Under the pieces are notes generated by a model, which saw only the letters and a list, made by a program, of their open reading frames with translations, did no database searches and had not been told where the DNA came from. The position numbers and the translations under genes were made by a program. A stretch of 64,000 nt of DNA from an uncultured Granulosicoccus sp. (GTDB taxonomy: Bacteria > Pseudomonadota > Gammaproteobacteria > Granulosicoccales > Granulosicoccaceae), in contig CANMQI010000005.1 of assembly GCA_947499955.1 (NCBI GenBank), forward strand, positions 186,001 to 250,000. Direction: 5' to 3'. Of the stretch, positions 1 through 9,688 are shown piece by piece (within the stretch, counting starts at the first letter, position 1; each line of letters starts with the position of its first letter).

Positions 1-390
<390 letters not shown>

Positions 391-650
391 CTACCAAACA
401 TCCCCCCCGGGTCGGACCACCATTACTCCTTGATTTTTCTAAAACATTCATCAATCAAGGGGCATTACGGCAGCTTGATCGACGGTTTAATGACTGGAAA
501 TTGCCGTTTTAGTGGGCGAAGAGGCCTTCTCGACAGGCAGTGGGGAGGGAATTGACGGCCAGTGGCCTGGCATTCGACCCGTGTTGTCTTATCGACATTG
601 GTATCGAATGCTGCGAGCGAACGAGCTTTGATCGAGCCGTGCCTGATTGG

Positions 651-761
651 CACACTTTAACCCCTCGTTTCGTGGCTGAGAAAGGAGGTTCTACGGGTTG
701 ATCGGCACTGGTTTTTCCGGCTGTCTGCTTACCAATCAATAGCTTGGCAGGGTCCGACCCG
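651..761. repeat. Diverged ~110-bp intergenic repeat, copy A
   Basis: This unit begins with a TTTAACCCCTCGTTTCG-like segment, continues through GAGAAAGGAGGTT and ends CTTGGCAGGGTCCGACCCG. The same order of blocks recurs in the next 112 bases (copy B), so the two look like diverged tandem copies. In this copy the internal palindrome has decayed. Confidence 0.6.
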
Positions 762-763
762 TA

Positions 764-875
764 CGTTCCCTTAAACCCTCTGTTTCGGGACCGAAAAAGG
801 GGGTTTAAGGGCTGAGAGGAGGCAATATCTCAGGTAATTTTTTTTGTAAACAACAACTTGGCGTGGTCCGACCCG
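764..875. repeat. Diverged ~110-bp intergenic repeat, copy B, with long hairpin
   Basis: Copy B carries a 44-base near-perfect inverted repeat at 768-811: outer arms CCCTTAAACCC / GGGTTTAAGGG, 19 of 22 positions paired overall. It ends in GGCGTGGTCCGACCCG immediately beside the stop codon of the minus-strand permease. It could act as a transcript-end structure for the importer operon or be a REP-like element. There is no clear T-run for a standard terminator. Confidence 0.6.
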
Positions 876-1847
876 CTAGCGTTCTTTGAGGAAGGGGATG
901 CCGACGGCTTTGGGGGCGGTGGCGCGGCCGATGAAGCCGGCGAGCAGGATGACGGTGAGTACGTAGGGCAAGGCCTGAATGGCTTGGACGGGTACTTCGC
1001 CGATCAGTGGCAGGGAGACGCCTTGCATGCGAATGGCAACGGCATCGAGGAAGCCGAACATGAGACAGGCCAGCATGGCTGGTACCGGCCGCCATTTGCC
1101 GAAGATGAGCGCGGCCAGGGCGATATAGCCCTGCCCGGCAGTCATTTCACGCACGAAAGAGGCATTCTGGGCGGTGGACAGGTAGGTGCCGGCAATGCCG
1201 GACAGGGCGCCGCAGATGGCCACAGCGCAATAGCGCAGGCGACTGACGGAGAGTCCGGCGGTATCCACGGCCAGCGGGTTTTCACCGACGGCTCGGATGC
1301 GCAGACCGAAACGGGTGCGGTAGACCACCCACCAGGTGGCAAAGACGGCCAGCCAGGCCACATACACCAGCACGTTGTGACCACTGATGACGTCACTGTA
1401 GAAAGGCCCGATGACCGGCACGGAGCGCGCCGCCTCGGCCAGTGGCAGTTCCAGCGGCATGAAGCGCGCACCGCTGCCCAGCGACGGTGTCTGCCCACCC
1501 TGGGCGAACCAGGCAATGCCCAGTACCACCGTCAGACCGGAAGCCAGGATATTGATGGCCAGCCCACTGACTACCTGATTACCACGGTGAGTGATGCAGG
1601 CAAAGCCGTGCACCAGCGCCAGTGCAATGCCAACCAGTATGCCGGTACCCAGCGCCAGCCAGGCGCTGCCGGTGACGGCCGCAACCGCTGCCGCCGCGAA
1701 GGCTGATGCCAGCATCTTGCCTTCAAGGCTGATGTCGACAATGCCGGAGCGTTCGGAGAACAATCCGGCCATGGCGGCCAGAATCAAGGGTGTGGACACC
1801 CGCAGGGTGGCGTCGAGTATGGCGAAGAATCCGGAGAGCGCATCCAT
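876..1847 (-). CDS. ABC transporter permease, BMP/nucleoside type (YufQ-like)
   Basis: Inner-membrane permease of the BPD_transp_2 family, 323 residues, hydrophobic through most of its length. The N-terminus (ATLRVSTPLILAAMAGLFSE, then IVDISLEGKMLASAFAAAA) has the glycine/serine-rich pattern of permeases that pair with BMP-type binding proteins in simple-sugar and nucleoside importers. It is the last gene of the operon. Its start overlaps the stop of the upstream permease by one base (TGATG), which implies coupled translation. The stop TAG at 876-878 abuts the repeat region. Family is well supported. Nucleosides as substrate are inferred from the binding protein and from the nucleoside hydrolase and ribokinase a few kilobases away. 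Confidence 0.88.
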   Translation of the reverse strand: MDALSGFFAILDATLRVSTPLILAAMAGLFSERSGIVDISLEGKMLASAFAAAAVAAVTGSAWLALGTGILVGIALALVHGFACITHRGNQVVSGLAINILASGLTVVLGIAWFAQGGQTPSLGSGARFMPLELPLAEAARSVPVIGPFYSDVISGHNVLVYVAWLAVFATWWVVYRTRFGLRIRAVGENPLAVDTAGLSVSRLRYCAVAICGALSGIAGTYLSTAQNASFVREMTAGQGYIALAALIFGKWRPVPAMLACLMFGFLDAVAIRMQGVSLPLIGEVPVQAIQALPYVLTVILLAGFIGRATAPKAVGIPFLKER

Positions 1848-2974
1848 CAGGCAGGCACCACCTCGTCAACGGGCTTGAATTTCAGGTACACCTTCACGAC
1901 CCAGGGTCGCAGCATGAGCGCCAGTGCACCGGAGAACAGGATGATGAGTCCTTGAATGGCCACCACCATCTCACGGGTAATCGTGGGAATCTCGAAGGCC
2001 AGTTCCGCCCCACCCTGATACAGCACACCGAACAGCAGGCTGGCCATGATGATGCCCACCGGATGATTGCGCCCCATCAGCGACACGGCGATACCGGTAA
2101 AGCCGTAGCCGGCGGTGAAGTTGAGCAGCAGTCGATGATGCACGCCCATGATCTCGTTGACGGCCACAAAGCCTGCCAATGCACCGGACACGCACATGGC
2201 CGTGATGATGACGGTCTTGGGCTTGATACCCGCATAACGTGCCGCCGCCTCACTCTGGCCCGAGGTACGCAGTTCGTACCCCCAGCGCGTACGCCAGATA
2301 TAGACCCAGACGAACACACAGCAGATCAGTGCGAACACCAGCGACAGGTTCAGTGGTGAACGTGTCACCTCCATACCGAACCAGCCCAGCACATCGTGCA
2401 TGAAGGGCAGCCAGGCGGATTCATCGAACTGGCGAGTCTCCGGCGACATCTGCCCCGGCTTGATCAGCACGTTCACCAGCAGGTACACCATGATGGAGGA
2501 GGCAATGAAGTTGAACATGATGGTGGTGATGACGATATGACTACCGCGGTGCGCCTGCAACCAGGCAGGAATATACGCCCAGGCAGCACCGAACAGTCCG
2601 GCAGCGATGATGCCCAGCGGAATCAGCAGGATCATCGGCAGGTACTTGTCGAGCAGCAGGAACACCAGACCGACCCCCAGACCACCGATGTAGGCCTGCC
2701 CTTCCCCACCGATATTGAACAGATTGGCATGGAAGGCAACCGCCACGGCAAGTCCCGTGAAGATGAAATTGGTGGTGTAGTACAGGGTGTAACCGATGGC
2801 CTCATCGTAGCCGAAGGCCCCGTTGATCATGATGCCAACCGCTTCGATGGGATTCACGCCAATGGCCAGCATGATCAGGCCGGAGAAGAACAGCGCCATG
2901 ACGATGTTCAGGACCGGTATGAGACCGATCTCCAGCCAGGCTGGCAGAGGAATGCTACTGGTATTGATGCTCAT
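1847..2974 (-). CDS. ABC transporter permease, BMP/nucleoside type (YufP-like)
   Basis: The second permease of the importer, 375 residues, with about nine to ten hydrophobic segments. The stretch FNIGGEGQAYIGGLGVGLVF and the later LRTSGQSEAAARYAGIKPKT are typical of the YufP/BmpC branch of BPD_transp_2 permeases. The start overlaps the 3' end of the ATPase gene by four bases (ATGA) and the stop overlaps the next permease start, so the three genes are tightly coupled. It should form the heterodimeric channel with the other permease. Substrate is inferred from context. Confidence 0.88.
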   Translation of the reverse strand: MSINTSSIPLPAWLEIGLIPVLNIVMALFFSGLIMLAIGVNPIEAVGIMINGAFGYDEAIGYTLYYTTNFIFTGLAVAVAFHANLFNIGGEGQAYIGGLGVGLVFLLLDKYLPMILLIPLGIIAAGLFGAAWAYIPAWLQAHRGSHIVITTIMFNFIASSIMVYLLVNVLIKPGQMSPETRQFDESAWLPFMHDVLGWFGMEVTRSPLNLSLVFALICCVFVWVYIWRTRWGYELRTSGQSEAAARYAGIKPKTVIITAMCVSGALAGFVAVNEIMGVHHRLLLNFTAGYGFTGIAVSLMGRNHPVGIIMASLLFGVLYQGGAELAFEIPTITREMVVAIQGLIILFSGALALMLRPWVVKVYLKFKPVDEVVPA

Positions 2975-4578
2975 GCCGCGGGATCCTGATGTGCATTGGC
3001 CATCATCAGGCCCAACTGAGTCTTGTTGGCATCACGCCCGTTGACTTCCGCCACAACCTGGCCCTCGTACATGACAATGATGCGATCGGCCAGGCTCATG
3101 ATTTCGTCCAGTTCGACCGACACCAGTAAAATGGCACAGCCCTTGTCCCGCATTTCGATGATCTTTTCGTGAATGAGTTCGATGGCACCGATATCCACCC
3201 CGCGAGTGGGCTGCCCCACCAGCAGGACTTCCGGCTGACGTTCGAGCTCGCGCGCCAGTATCAGCTTCTGCTGATTGCCGCCGGAGAACGAGGCCGACCT
3301 GAGATTGGGGTCGGCAGGCCGCACATCGAGCCCTTCCATCAGGCGCCGACAGGCAGCGCGAATGGTACTCAGACGCAGCATGCCGCGCAAATTGAAACGG
3401 TCGGCGCGCTGATAGCCGAGCACCGAACTTTCCGCGGCGGTGAACGACTTCACCAGACCCAGCTTGAGCCGATCCTCGGGCACATGCTGCACTTTCAGCT
3501 GGCGCATCTGCGAGGGGTTGATCGGCTGCTCGGCCGACACCTGCTGACCGTTGATGATGAAGTGCCCGCTGGTCGGTGACTGGATGCCCGACAGCACCTC
3601 GAGCAGCGTGCTCTGACCGTTGCCGGCCACACCGGCCACGCCGAGAATTTCACCGCGCTTGACCTCGAAGGACAGATTCTTCAGCCGTGCCTTGCCGGTC
3701 TTGTCCACGACACCCAGATCGACCACCTCGATACCGTTGGCGGTATCTGCAGGCAAGGGCTCGTCTCGATGATAATTCCTGGTTTCCAGCTTGCGGCCGA
3801 CCATCAGTTCGGCCAGCTCACTCATGCTGGTATCTCTGGTATTCAGGTGTGACACCATCTCGCCCATGCGCAGCACGGACACGGTGTCAGTCACGTCCAT
3901 GATTTCACGCAGCTTGTGCGTGATCAGGATGATGGTCACGCCGCGCTCTTTCAGCGCATTGAGCACGACAAACAGCTGATCGGCCTCTTGCGGAGTCAGT
4001 ACGCCGGTCGGTTCGTCGAGAATCAGGATCTCGGCATGACGGTAGAGCGCCTTGAGAATCTCGGTACGCTGTTGCTCACCGACGGGCAGATCCGACACCA
4101 GTGAATCGACATGCACGGACAGCTGGTATTCATCGGCCAGACGTTGCAGCTCCTTGCGAGCGGCCGCAGCACTGTGTGACAGCAGCGCATTGCCTTCGGC
4201 GCCGAGCATGACATTTTCCAGCACGCTGAAAGTGTCGACCAGCATGAAGTGCTGATGCACCATGCCAATGCCGGCAGCAATGGCATCGCTTGAATCGTGA
4301 ATGGCAACCAGCTTGCCATTGATGAGCACTTCACCGCTGTCGGCCTGATAGAAGCCGTACAGAATGCTCATGAGGGTGGACTTGCCTGCCCCGTTTTCGC
4401 CCACGATACCGTGGATGGTTCCCCGGGCGACCTTCAGGTCGATATCCCGATTGGCCCGAACGGCGCCAAATCGTTTGGATATGCCACGCAGTTCGATGGC
4501 CAGCGGGCCAGTGCCTGAATCCGCAGGCGGACTCACCGAAGTGCCTCCGCCTGCGTCTGTATCAATGTCATCAACCAT
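2971..4578 (-). CDS. ABC transporter ATP-binding protein with two ATPase domains (YufO-like)
   Basis: A double ATPase of 535 residues, the usual form in simple-sugar/nucleoside importers. The first half has Walker A GENGAGKSTL, a signature region reading LPVGEQQR instead of LSGG, and Walker B LILDEPTGVL. The second half has a degenerate Walker A GVAGNGQSTL, the better signature FSGGNQQK and LLVGQPTRGVDIGAIE. This asymmetry is normal in the RbsA/YufO family. An acidic, Gly/Pro-rich N-terminal tail of about 25 residues precedes the first domain. The gene follows the binding-protein gene by about 60 bases and overlaps the downstream permease by four. Confidence 0.92.
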   Translation of the reverse strand: MVDDIDTDAGGGTSVSPPADSGTGPLAIELRGISKRFGAVRANRDIDLKVARGTIHGIVGENGAGKSTLMSILYGFYQADSGEVLINGKLVAIHDSSDAIAAGIGMVHQHFMLVDTFSVLENVMLGAEGNALLSHSAAAARKELQRLADEYQLSVHVDSLVSDLPVGEQQRTEILKALYRHAEILILDEPTGVLTPQEADQLFVVLNALKERGVTIILITHKLREIMDVTDTVSVLRMGEMVSHLNTRDTSMSELAELMVGRKLETRNYHRDEPLPADTANGIEVVDLGVVDKTGKARLKNLSFEVKRGEILGVAGVAGNGQSTLLEVLSGIQSPTSGHFIINGQQVSAEQPINPSQMRQLKVQHVPEDRLKLGLVKSFTAAESSVLGYQRADRFNLRGMLRLSTIRAACRRLMEGLDVRPADPNLRSASFSGGNQQKLILARELERQPEVLLVGQPTRGVDIGAIELIHEKIIEMRDKGCAILLVSVELDEIMSLADRIIVMYEGQVVAEVNGRDANKTQLGLMMANAHQDPAA

Positions 4579-4637
4579 GATCCGGACAACCCGGTACCCG
4601 TTGTGTTGCCTGCATCATAGAGGTCAGATAGCGTTGA

Positions 4638-5633
4638 TCAGTAAGAACAGCTGTTATCGCTCATGTAGTCATGAACGCTGATTTCACCGGCAACGATGCT
4701 CGCCGTCGCAGCTTCCACAGCCGCTTTCATGTCGTCGGTAATCAGTGCTTCGTTGTGTTCATCCAGTGCCCAGCCAACAGCGCCTTCGGCCAGTCCCAGA
4801 TCCTTGATACCCGCTTCCCAGGTGCCGTCCATCGCCTGTTTGAAAGCATTGTAGGCTGCCACGTCCACGCGCTTGAGCATGGAGGTCAGCATGCTGCCAG
4901 GGTGCAGGTAGTTCTGGTTGGAATCGACACCGATTGCCAGCTTGCCACCGTCTTTGGCAGCCTGATAGACACCGATACCCGTACCACCGGCGGCGGCATA
5001 GATGACATCGACGCCACGATCGAACTGTCCCTTGGCCAGCTCACTGCCACGGCCAGGATCGTTCCAGGCAGACGGTGTGGTACCGGTCATGTTCTGGATC
5101 ACGTCCACAGCCGGGTCGGCGTGCTTGGCACCCTGCTCGTAACCACAGGCAAAGCGACGAATCAGCGGGATGTCCATGCCACCGACGAAGCCGACCATAT
5201 TGCTTTCGGAAGCCATGGCTGCCAGTACACCAACCAGAAACGAACCTTCCTGTTCCTTGAAGACGACCGACTGCACATTGGGCAGGTCAACAACACCGTC
5301 GATCAGGGTGAAACGGGTATCGGGAAATTCCTTCGCGACAGTCTCCATGGGGCCTGCCTGGGCGAAGCCGACACCGACAATCGGGTTGGCGCCACGTTGT
5401 GCCATCTTCCGGATTGCCTGCTCACGCTGGGTCTCGTTGGTGACTTCGAATTCACGATAGGCAATGCCGGTTTCTTCCTTGAACCGCTCGGCGCCATCGT
5501 AGACACCCTGGTTGAACGACTTGTCAAACTTGCCGCCCATGTCAAACACGACTGCTGGCGAAATGTCAGCTGCAGAGGCAGCCGTGGAAGCCAGCAATAT
5601 CCCGGCAATTACGCCAAGGCGTGAGATTGTCAT
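4638..5633 (-). CDS. BMP family ABC transporter substrate-binding protein
   Basis: Periplasmic binding protein, 331 residues, first gene of the importer operon. A signal peptide (MTISRLGVIAGILLASTAAS) ends in ASAAD, a type I signal peptidase-like site. The mature part starts AVVFDMGGKFDKSFNQGVYD, the hallmark of the BMP/Med family, followed by FTLIDGVVDLPNVQSVVFKE and GFVGGMDIPLIRRFACGYEQ, both typical of purine-nucleoside receptors such as PnrA. It lacks a lipobox, so it should be soluble. The intergenic region upstream (5634-5792) presumably holds the operon promoter. Nucleoside binding is the best-supported family function, but the ligand is not proven by sequence. Confidence 0.92.
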   Translation of the reverse strand: MTISRLGVIAGILLASTAASAADISPAVVFDMGGKFDKSFNQGVYDGAERFKEETGIAYREFEVTNETQREQAIRKMAQRGANPIVGVGFAQAGPMETVAKEFPDTRFTLIDGVVDLPNVQSVVFKEQEGSFLVGVLAAMASESNMVGFVGGMDIPLIRRFACGYEQGAKHADPAVDVIQNMTGTTPSAWNDPGRGSELAKGQFDRGVDVIYAAAGGTGIGVYQAAKDGGKLAIGVDSNQNYLHPGSMLTSMLKRVDVAAYNAFKQAMDGTWEAGIKDLGLAEGAVGWALDEHNEALITDDMKAAVEAATASIVAGEISVHDYMSDNSCSY

Positions 5634-5792
5634 AGTGTTGTTCCTCTGAGAGTTGGTAACGACTGCAGTTGCCGATCATAAAGCTACCGGGAGCGTCTCA
5701 GTCGCCTGTTTCGAGTGTAGCACGATACATTTCGGCACCAATGCCACTCAAATCGCCACCGATAAACTGTTTTAACGGCCGGCAGCGGGACG

Positions 5793-6095
5793 CTATTTAC
5801 CCGCCGACTCGTTGGCCGCCACCAGGATCGCTGCCAGCTCGGCAAACGTGTCCTTGTAATAGTAGGGCGAGGTCTGATCAGGGCTCTGCGGATTTTCTTC
5901 GTTGACCCCGTAATCAAGCCCCTTCTCGCTCAGCACCTTGTACTTCTTCATGACACCCGGTCGCGTGGCGCTCTCGCGGGTTGCCTCTTCCAGCAGACCC
6001 AGCTGCAACATCAGTTTGTTGGCCTTGACGGCCGACAACGCCACCTCGTGCTCCTTGAGCAGTTTGGTGAGCGATTCCACATCATTACCTTTCAT
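5793..6095 (-). CDS. Small conserved-looking protein, unknown function
   Basis: A 100-residue soluble protein. The pattern is helix-rich at the N-terminus (SLTKLLKEHEVALSAVKANK), then LGLLEEATRES, KKYKVLSEKGLDYGVNEENP, and a Tyr-rich end SPYYYKDTFAELAAIL. The layout 'KANK-LLELGLLEE ... K-Y-LT-KGL-YG-N ... P-YY' recalls the C-terminal DNA-binding-like segment of phage antirepressors and short proteobacterial proteins of that kind. That is recollection of a pattern, not a verified match. The ribosome site is weak. It sits between the BMP operon promoter and the antiporter gene, same strand, 56 bases after the antiporter stop. No function is assigned. Confidence 0.7.
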   Translation of the reverse strand: MKGNDVESLTKLLKEHEVALSAVKANKLMLQLGLLEEATRESATRPGVMKKYKVLSEKGLDYGVNEENPQSPDQTSPYYYKDTFAELAAILVAANESAGK

Positions 6096-6151
6096 GACAA
6101 TTCAGATTCCCTTGTTTGGTGACGCCTGGCGTCACGCGTTCCTGGCGCAAC

Positions 6152-7852
6152 TCAATCTCGTGATACCGGTGCGGGCTGCGACTCCAGAGCCGCATCCCGA
6201 AAGCGCTCGGCCAGTGCCTGAGCATCCAGCGGTGAGACCCCCACCAGTTCGAGCACATCTTCGCCGATCAACAGAGCAGTTTCAAATGTCTCGCCATAGG
6301 CTCGATCAGCTCCGTCGCGCAGCAGGCGATGCTCATCGGAGGTGCCGACGGCCCGCGCCAGTACGCTCAAGTGAGGATACTCGCGTCGCACTCGCTTGAG
6401 CAGGTCGGAGGCGGCCTCCGGATCATCCAGTGCAATCACCAGCACCGCCGCCCGGGCAGCACCCGCAGCCTCCAGCAGATCGGGGCGAGTCGCATCACCG
6501 TAGAAGCCGACAAAACCGGCGTTGCGCAGAGCCGTGAAACGGTCCGGACTGTGATCGATGACGACGGCCCGAAAGCCGTTTTCCTGCAGCATGCGGGCGA
6601 CCACGCAACCGACTCGCCCGTAGCCTGCAACGATGACCTGCGAATCGGCGGTCTCACCCGCATCCACACCGGTACCCGTCTGCTGACGCGCCGGCAAGGT
6701 ATCACGGCGCGCGGCGAAGAACAGCAGTATGGGCGTTGTCAGCATGGACAGAGCCACCACCAGCACCAGTTGCGCGGCCAGCTTGTCCGGGATGGCCTGA
6801 TAGCTGATGGCCAGAGCGATGACAACGAAGGCCAGTTCGCCGCTTTGTGCCAGCACGGTCGCCAGCCAGATGCGCTGCTGCCGTGGCACCTTGGAGTGGC
6901 GCAGGATATTGCGCACGATCCAGGCCTTGACGAACACCAGCAGGGCCACCAGGGCGAAGGTCTCCAGCGGCTTGCGGATGAAGGTGGCAAAGTCGATCTG
7001 CATGCCGGTGGCGATGAAGAACATGCCCACCAGCAGACCACTGAACGGACGCATGGCGATGCGAATGGCAGACCCGTATTCGGAACGGATCAGTAGCAGA
7101 CCACCCAACAAGGCGCCCAGCTCCAGTGGCAGGTCGAGTGCACGCACCACCAGCAACAAGCCGATGGTCAGCAACAGGGCGAACGCGGCAAACACCTCAT
7201 CCAGCCCGACGCTGACCACATAACGAAAGGCGTGACGCAACATCAGATGCCCGAAAAGACCGAAACCGCCAAGAAACATCAGTCCCATGATGACGCGCGG
7301 CCAGGGACTGCCCTGGGTAATGGTGGCCTCGAAACCAAGCAGAGGCAGCAGTACGAAGACCGGGACAATCGCCATCGCCTGCGTCAGGAGCAGCTGGTGA
7401 CCGGCTTCGGTCAGTGGTGAGCCAGTCGGATAGCGCTCGTTGAAGGCGTGAGTGGCGACGGCTTCGGATGAAATGGACAGGGCCAGCCCCGCCACCAGAG
7501 CATGATGCCAGGGATGCCCGATCAGCATACCCACCAGCATGATCAGCAAGGATGTCAGGACAAACTGCAGGATACCCAGCGTGATTCCGCCATCGAGCAA
7601 CCGCTTGACTCGTGCCGGCGTCGCCTGCAATGCCGCCAGAAACAACAGCAGGACCGTGGCGACCCGTGAGAACAGGTCGATGTGTTCGACATCACGAATC
7701 AGCGCCAGACCCCAGGGGCCGATCAGGATCCCTGCCAGCAGATAACCGAAGACCGGCCCCAGGCCCAGGCGCTTGGCACTGGGCACTGCCAGCAGGCCTG
7801 CCAACAGGTAGATGAAGATGTTCAGCAGCAGATTGCTGGATTCAGCAATCAC
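6152..7852 (-). CDS. KefB/KefC-like CPA2 membrane protein with RCK domain, atypical ion-path residues
   Basis: A 566-residue membrane protein with about twelve hydrophobic segments (residues 1-380), followed by a TrkA-N/RCK nucleotide-binding domain (about 404-520; VIVAGYGRVGCVVARMLQEN, VVIDHSPD). It aligns along its length with KefC, for example KRLGLGPVFGYLLAGILIGP and GLLVGMFFIATGMQIDF. Several family-defining positions differ: GLELD-P is AALQATP (73-79), SSTA is SSEA (128-131), the FQD ion-binding motif is TQA (157-159), and the acidic HALESD loop is SAIRIA (261-266). The RCK fold looks intact. It may transport by another mechanism or serve as a sensor. K+/H+ exchange should not be assumed. 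Confidence 0.85.
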   Translation of the reverse strand: MIAESSNLLLNIFIYLLAGLLAVPSAKRLGLGPVFGYLLAGILIGPWGLALIRDVEHIDLFSRVATVLLLFLAALQATPARVKRLLDGGITLGILQFVLTSLLIMLVGMLIGHPWHHALVAGLALSISSEAVATHAFNERYPTGSPLTEAGHQLLLTQAMAIVPVFVLLPLLGFEATITQGSPWPRVIMGLMFLGGFGLFGHLMLRHAFRYVVSVGLDEVFAAFALLLTIGLLLVVRALDLPLELGALLGGLLLIRSEYGSAIRIAMRPFSGLLVGMFFIATGMQIDFATFIRKPLETFALVALLVFVKAWIVRNILRHSKVPRQQRIWLATVLAQSGELAFVVIALAISYQAIPDKLAAQLVLVVALSMLTTPILLFFAARRDTLPARQQTGTGVDAGETADSQVIVAGYGRVGCVVARMLQENGFRAVVIDHSPDRFTALRNAGFVGFYGDATRPDLLEAAGAARAAVLVIALDDPEAASDLLKRVRREYPHLSVLARAVGTSDEHRLLRDGADRAYGETFETALLIGEDVLELVGVSPLDAQALAERFRDAALESQPAPVSRD

Positions 7853-8001
7853 ACGACAGACCCTTGCAGCCGCATTCGTTTTTCCATTGCCATGTTCATG
7901 GGCACTCGTGCCTGTTGAACTCGCTCGCCTGCCATCGTTTCATGGCTCCCCGGTGCAGCATACTCTCGCCCGCCACCGTCCCATGCGTCTCGCAGCGACA
8001 C

Positions 8002-9648
8002 TCAGGCGCTCGCGGCTTCATCCAGTTGCTTGATACCTGCTGCATGCTCGGCAATATAACTGACTGGCATGAAGGTACTGGCGTCGGACTCGGCCATCTG
8101 TTGTTCGAATCGAGCCGGAAACGGTGCCTGCAGCAAGCTGCCGACATTGGTGTACGGGAACAGCTGATCGTAACGCCGAATGTCATGCTGATTGATGCGC
8201 CGGTAGACATGCGTTCGATTCAGCTCACACGGCGTATGCAGACCGGCCGCCGCCACAATCTCGTTGACGCGCTCGACGGTCTCGTCATGAAAGCGCTGCA
8301 CCCGCAATCGCTTGTCCGTGATGACCAGCCCCTTGGCAAGCTTCGGATCCTGAGTGGCGATACCCGTCGGGCAATGATTGGTATTGCACACCAGTGACTG
8401 GACGCAACCGAGCGACATCATGAAGCCACGGGCGCAGTAACACAGGTCGGCACCGATACTCAGGTTCTTCACGATATGAAACGCGGTGAAGATCTTGCCC
8501 ACCGCAATTACCCGGATGTCCTTCTTCAGGTCGAAACCCGACAGGCAATCACAGACGAAGGCCAGACCATCACGCAATGGCATACCCACGGAGTTCGAGA
8601 ATTCCAGCGGTGCCGCACCCGTACCGCCCTCACCTCCATCCACCGTGATGAAATCGGGTTTGATGCCGGTTTCCACCATGGCCTTGCAAATGGCCACGAA
8701 TTCACTTTCGCGCCCGACACACAGTTTGAAACCGATGGGTTTACCGCCGCTCAGCGCGCGTAGCCTGGCGATGAACTGCATCATCTCCAGCGGCGTCGAG
8801 AAGGCGGAATGGCCGGGAGGAGAGGCCACCATGGTGCCCTCTTCCACACCTCTGGCCGCTGCAATTTCTGCGGTATTCTTGACCGCTGGCAAGATACCGC
8901 CATGACCGGGCTTGGCGCCTTGCGAGAGCTTTATCTCGATCATCTTCACCCGGTCTCGCACTGCATTTTCGGCAAACTTGTCGGCATCAAAGCCCCCTTG
9001 TGCCGTTCGGCAACCGAAGTAGCCGGTACCGATCTGCCAGATGATATCGCCACCGCCTTCCAGGTGATACGTCGACAGACCCCCTTCACCGGTGTTGTGG
9101 GCAAAGCTGCCCAGACCGGCTCCCTCATTGAGCGCCCGAATGGCATTGGCGCTGAGTGAACCGAAGCTCATGGCGCTGATGTTCAGCAGGCTGGCAGAGT
9201 AAGGTTGAGAACAATCGGGACCACCCACCCTGACCCGAGGATCATTGTCCGTGCCATGGATATCAATGGCGGCAATCGAATGCGCGATCCACTCATAGCC
9301 ATCGCGATAGGTATCGAATTTGGTACCGAATGGCACCGTGTCATTCTGTCCCTTGGCGCGTTGATAGACCACGGAGCGGAACATGCGCGAGACCGGAGCG
9401 CCATCGGTTTCAGATTCGAACAGGTACTGACGCACGAAGGGTCGCAGCCCCTCGAGCAGCCAGCGTCCGCGGCTGAACAATGGGTAATTGCGTCGCAGCG
9501 AATGTTCGGCCTGCACCATGTCATGGGCACCCACACCGATCAGTGGCAGGATGACCAGAAGCAACCAGAGGATCGGGGCCCAGAGCTGTGCCAGCAGCAA
9601 GACCAGCAGGACAGTGATAACCGAACCCGTGATGAAATATGTGCGCAT
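8002..9648 (-). CDS. FMN- and Fe-S-binding glutamate-synthase-like protein, membrane anchored
   Basis: A 548-residue protein with two N-terminal membrane segments (about residues 5-42) and a glutamate-synthase central/FMN domain. The sequence shows ISAMSFGSLSANAIRALNEG, GGFDADKF, KLSQGAKPGHGGILP, ITVDGGEGGTGAAPLEFSNS, and the 3Fe-4S cysteine set CVQSLVCNTNHCPTG. No glutaminase domain and no NADPH subunit are present. This stand-alone family is widespread, and its reaction is poorly characterised; some relatives make N-methylglutamate. A class I glutamine amidotransferase lies just upstream (gap 40 bases), so ammonia supply from it is possible but unproven. Confidence 0.9.
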   Translation of the reverse strand: MRTYFITGSVITVLLVLLLAQLWAPILWLLLVILPLIGVGAHDMVQAEHSLRRNYPLFSRGRWLLEGLRPFVRQYLFESETDGAPVSRMFRSVVYQRAKGQNDTVPFGTKFDTYRDGYEWIAHSIAAIDIHGTDNDPRVRVGGPDCSQPYSASLLNISAMSFGSLSANAIRALNEGAGLGSFAHNTGEGGLSTYHLEGGGDIIWQIGTGYFGCRTAQGGFDADKFAENAVRDRVKMIEIKLSQGAKPGHGGILPAVKNTAEIAAARGVEEGTMVASPPGHSAFSTPLEMMQFIARLRALSGGKPIGFKLCVGRESEFVAICKAMVETGIKPDFITVDGGEGGTGAAPLEFSNSVGMPLRDGLAFVCDCLSGFDLKKDIRVIAVGKIFTAFHIVKNLSIGADLCYCARGFMMSLGCVQSLVCNTNHCPTGIATQDPKLAKGLVITDKRLRVQRFHDETVERVNEIVAAAGLHTPCELNRTHVYRRINQHDIRRYDQLFPYTNVGSLLQAPFPARFEQQMAESDASTFMPVSYIAEHAAGIKQLDEAASA

Positions 9649-9688
9649 GAATTCCTCCCTGCGCCATGGTAGCCGATGCGCCCGGAGT

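Noticed and set aside
858-1706. 282-residue plus-strand open frame, Gly/His/Gln-rich
   Set aside because: Antisense shadow of the importer permease; composition is that of a reversed hydrophobic gene.
5038-5130. Possible premature end or frameshift in the BMP binding-protein gene
   Set aside because: The reading frame is continuous and the protein has normal family length.
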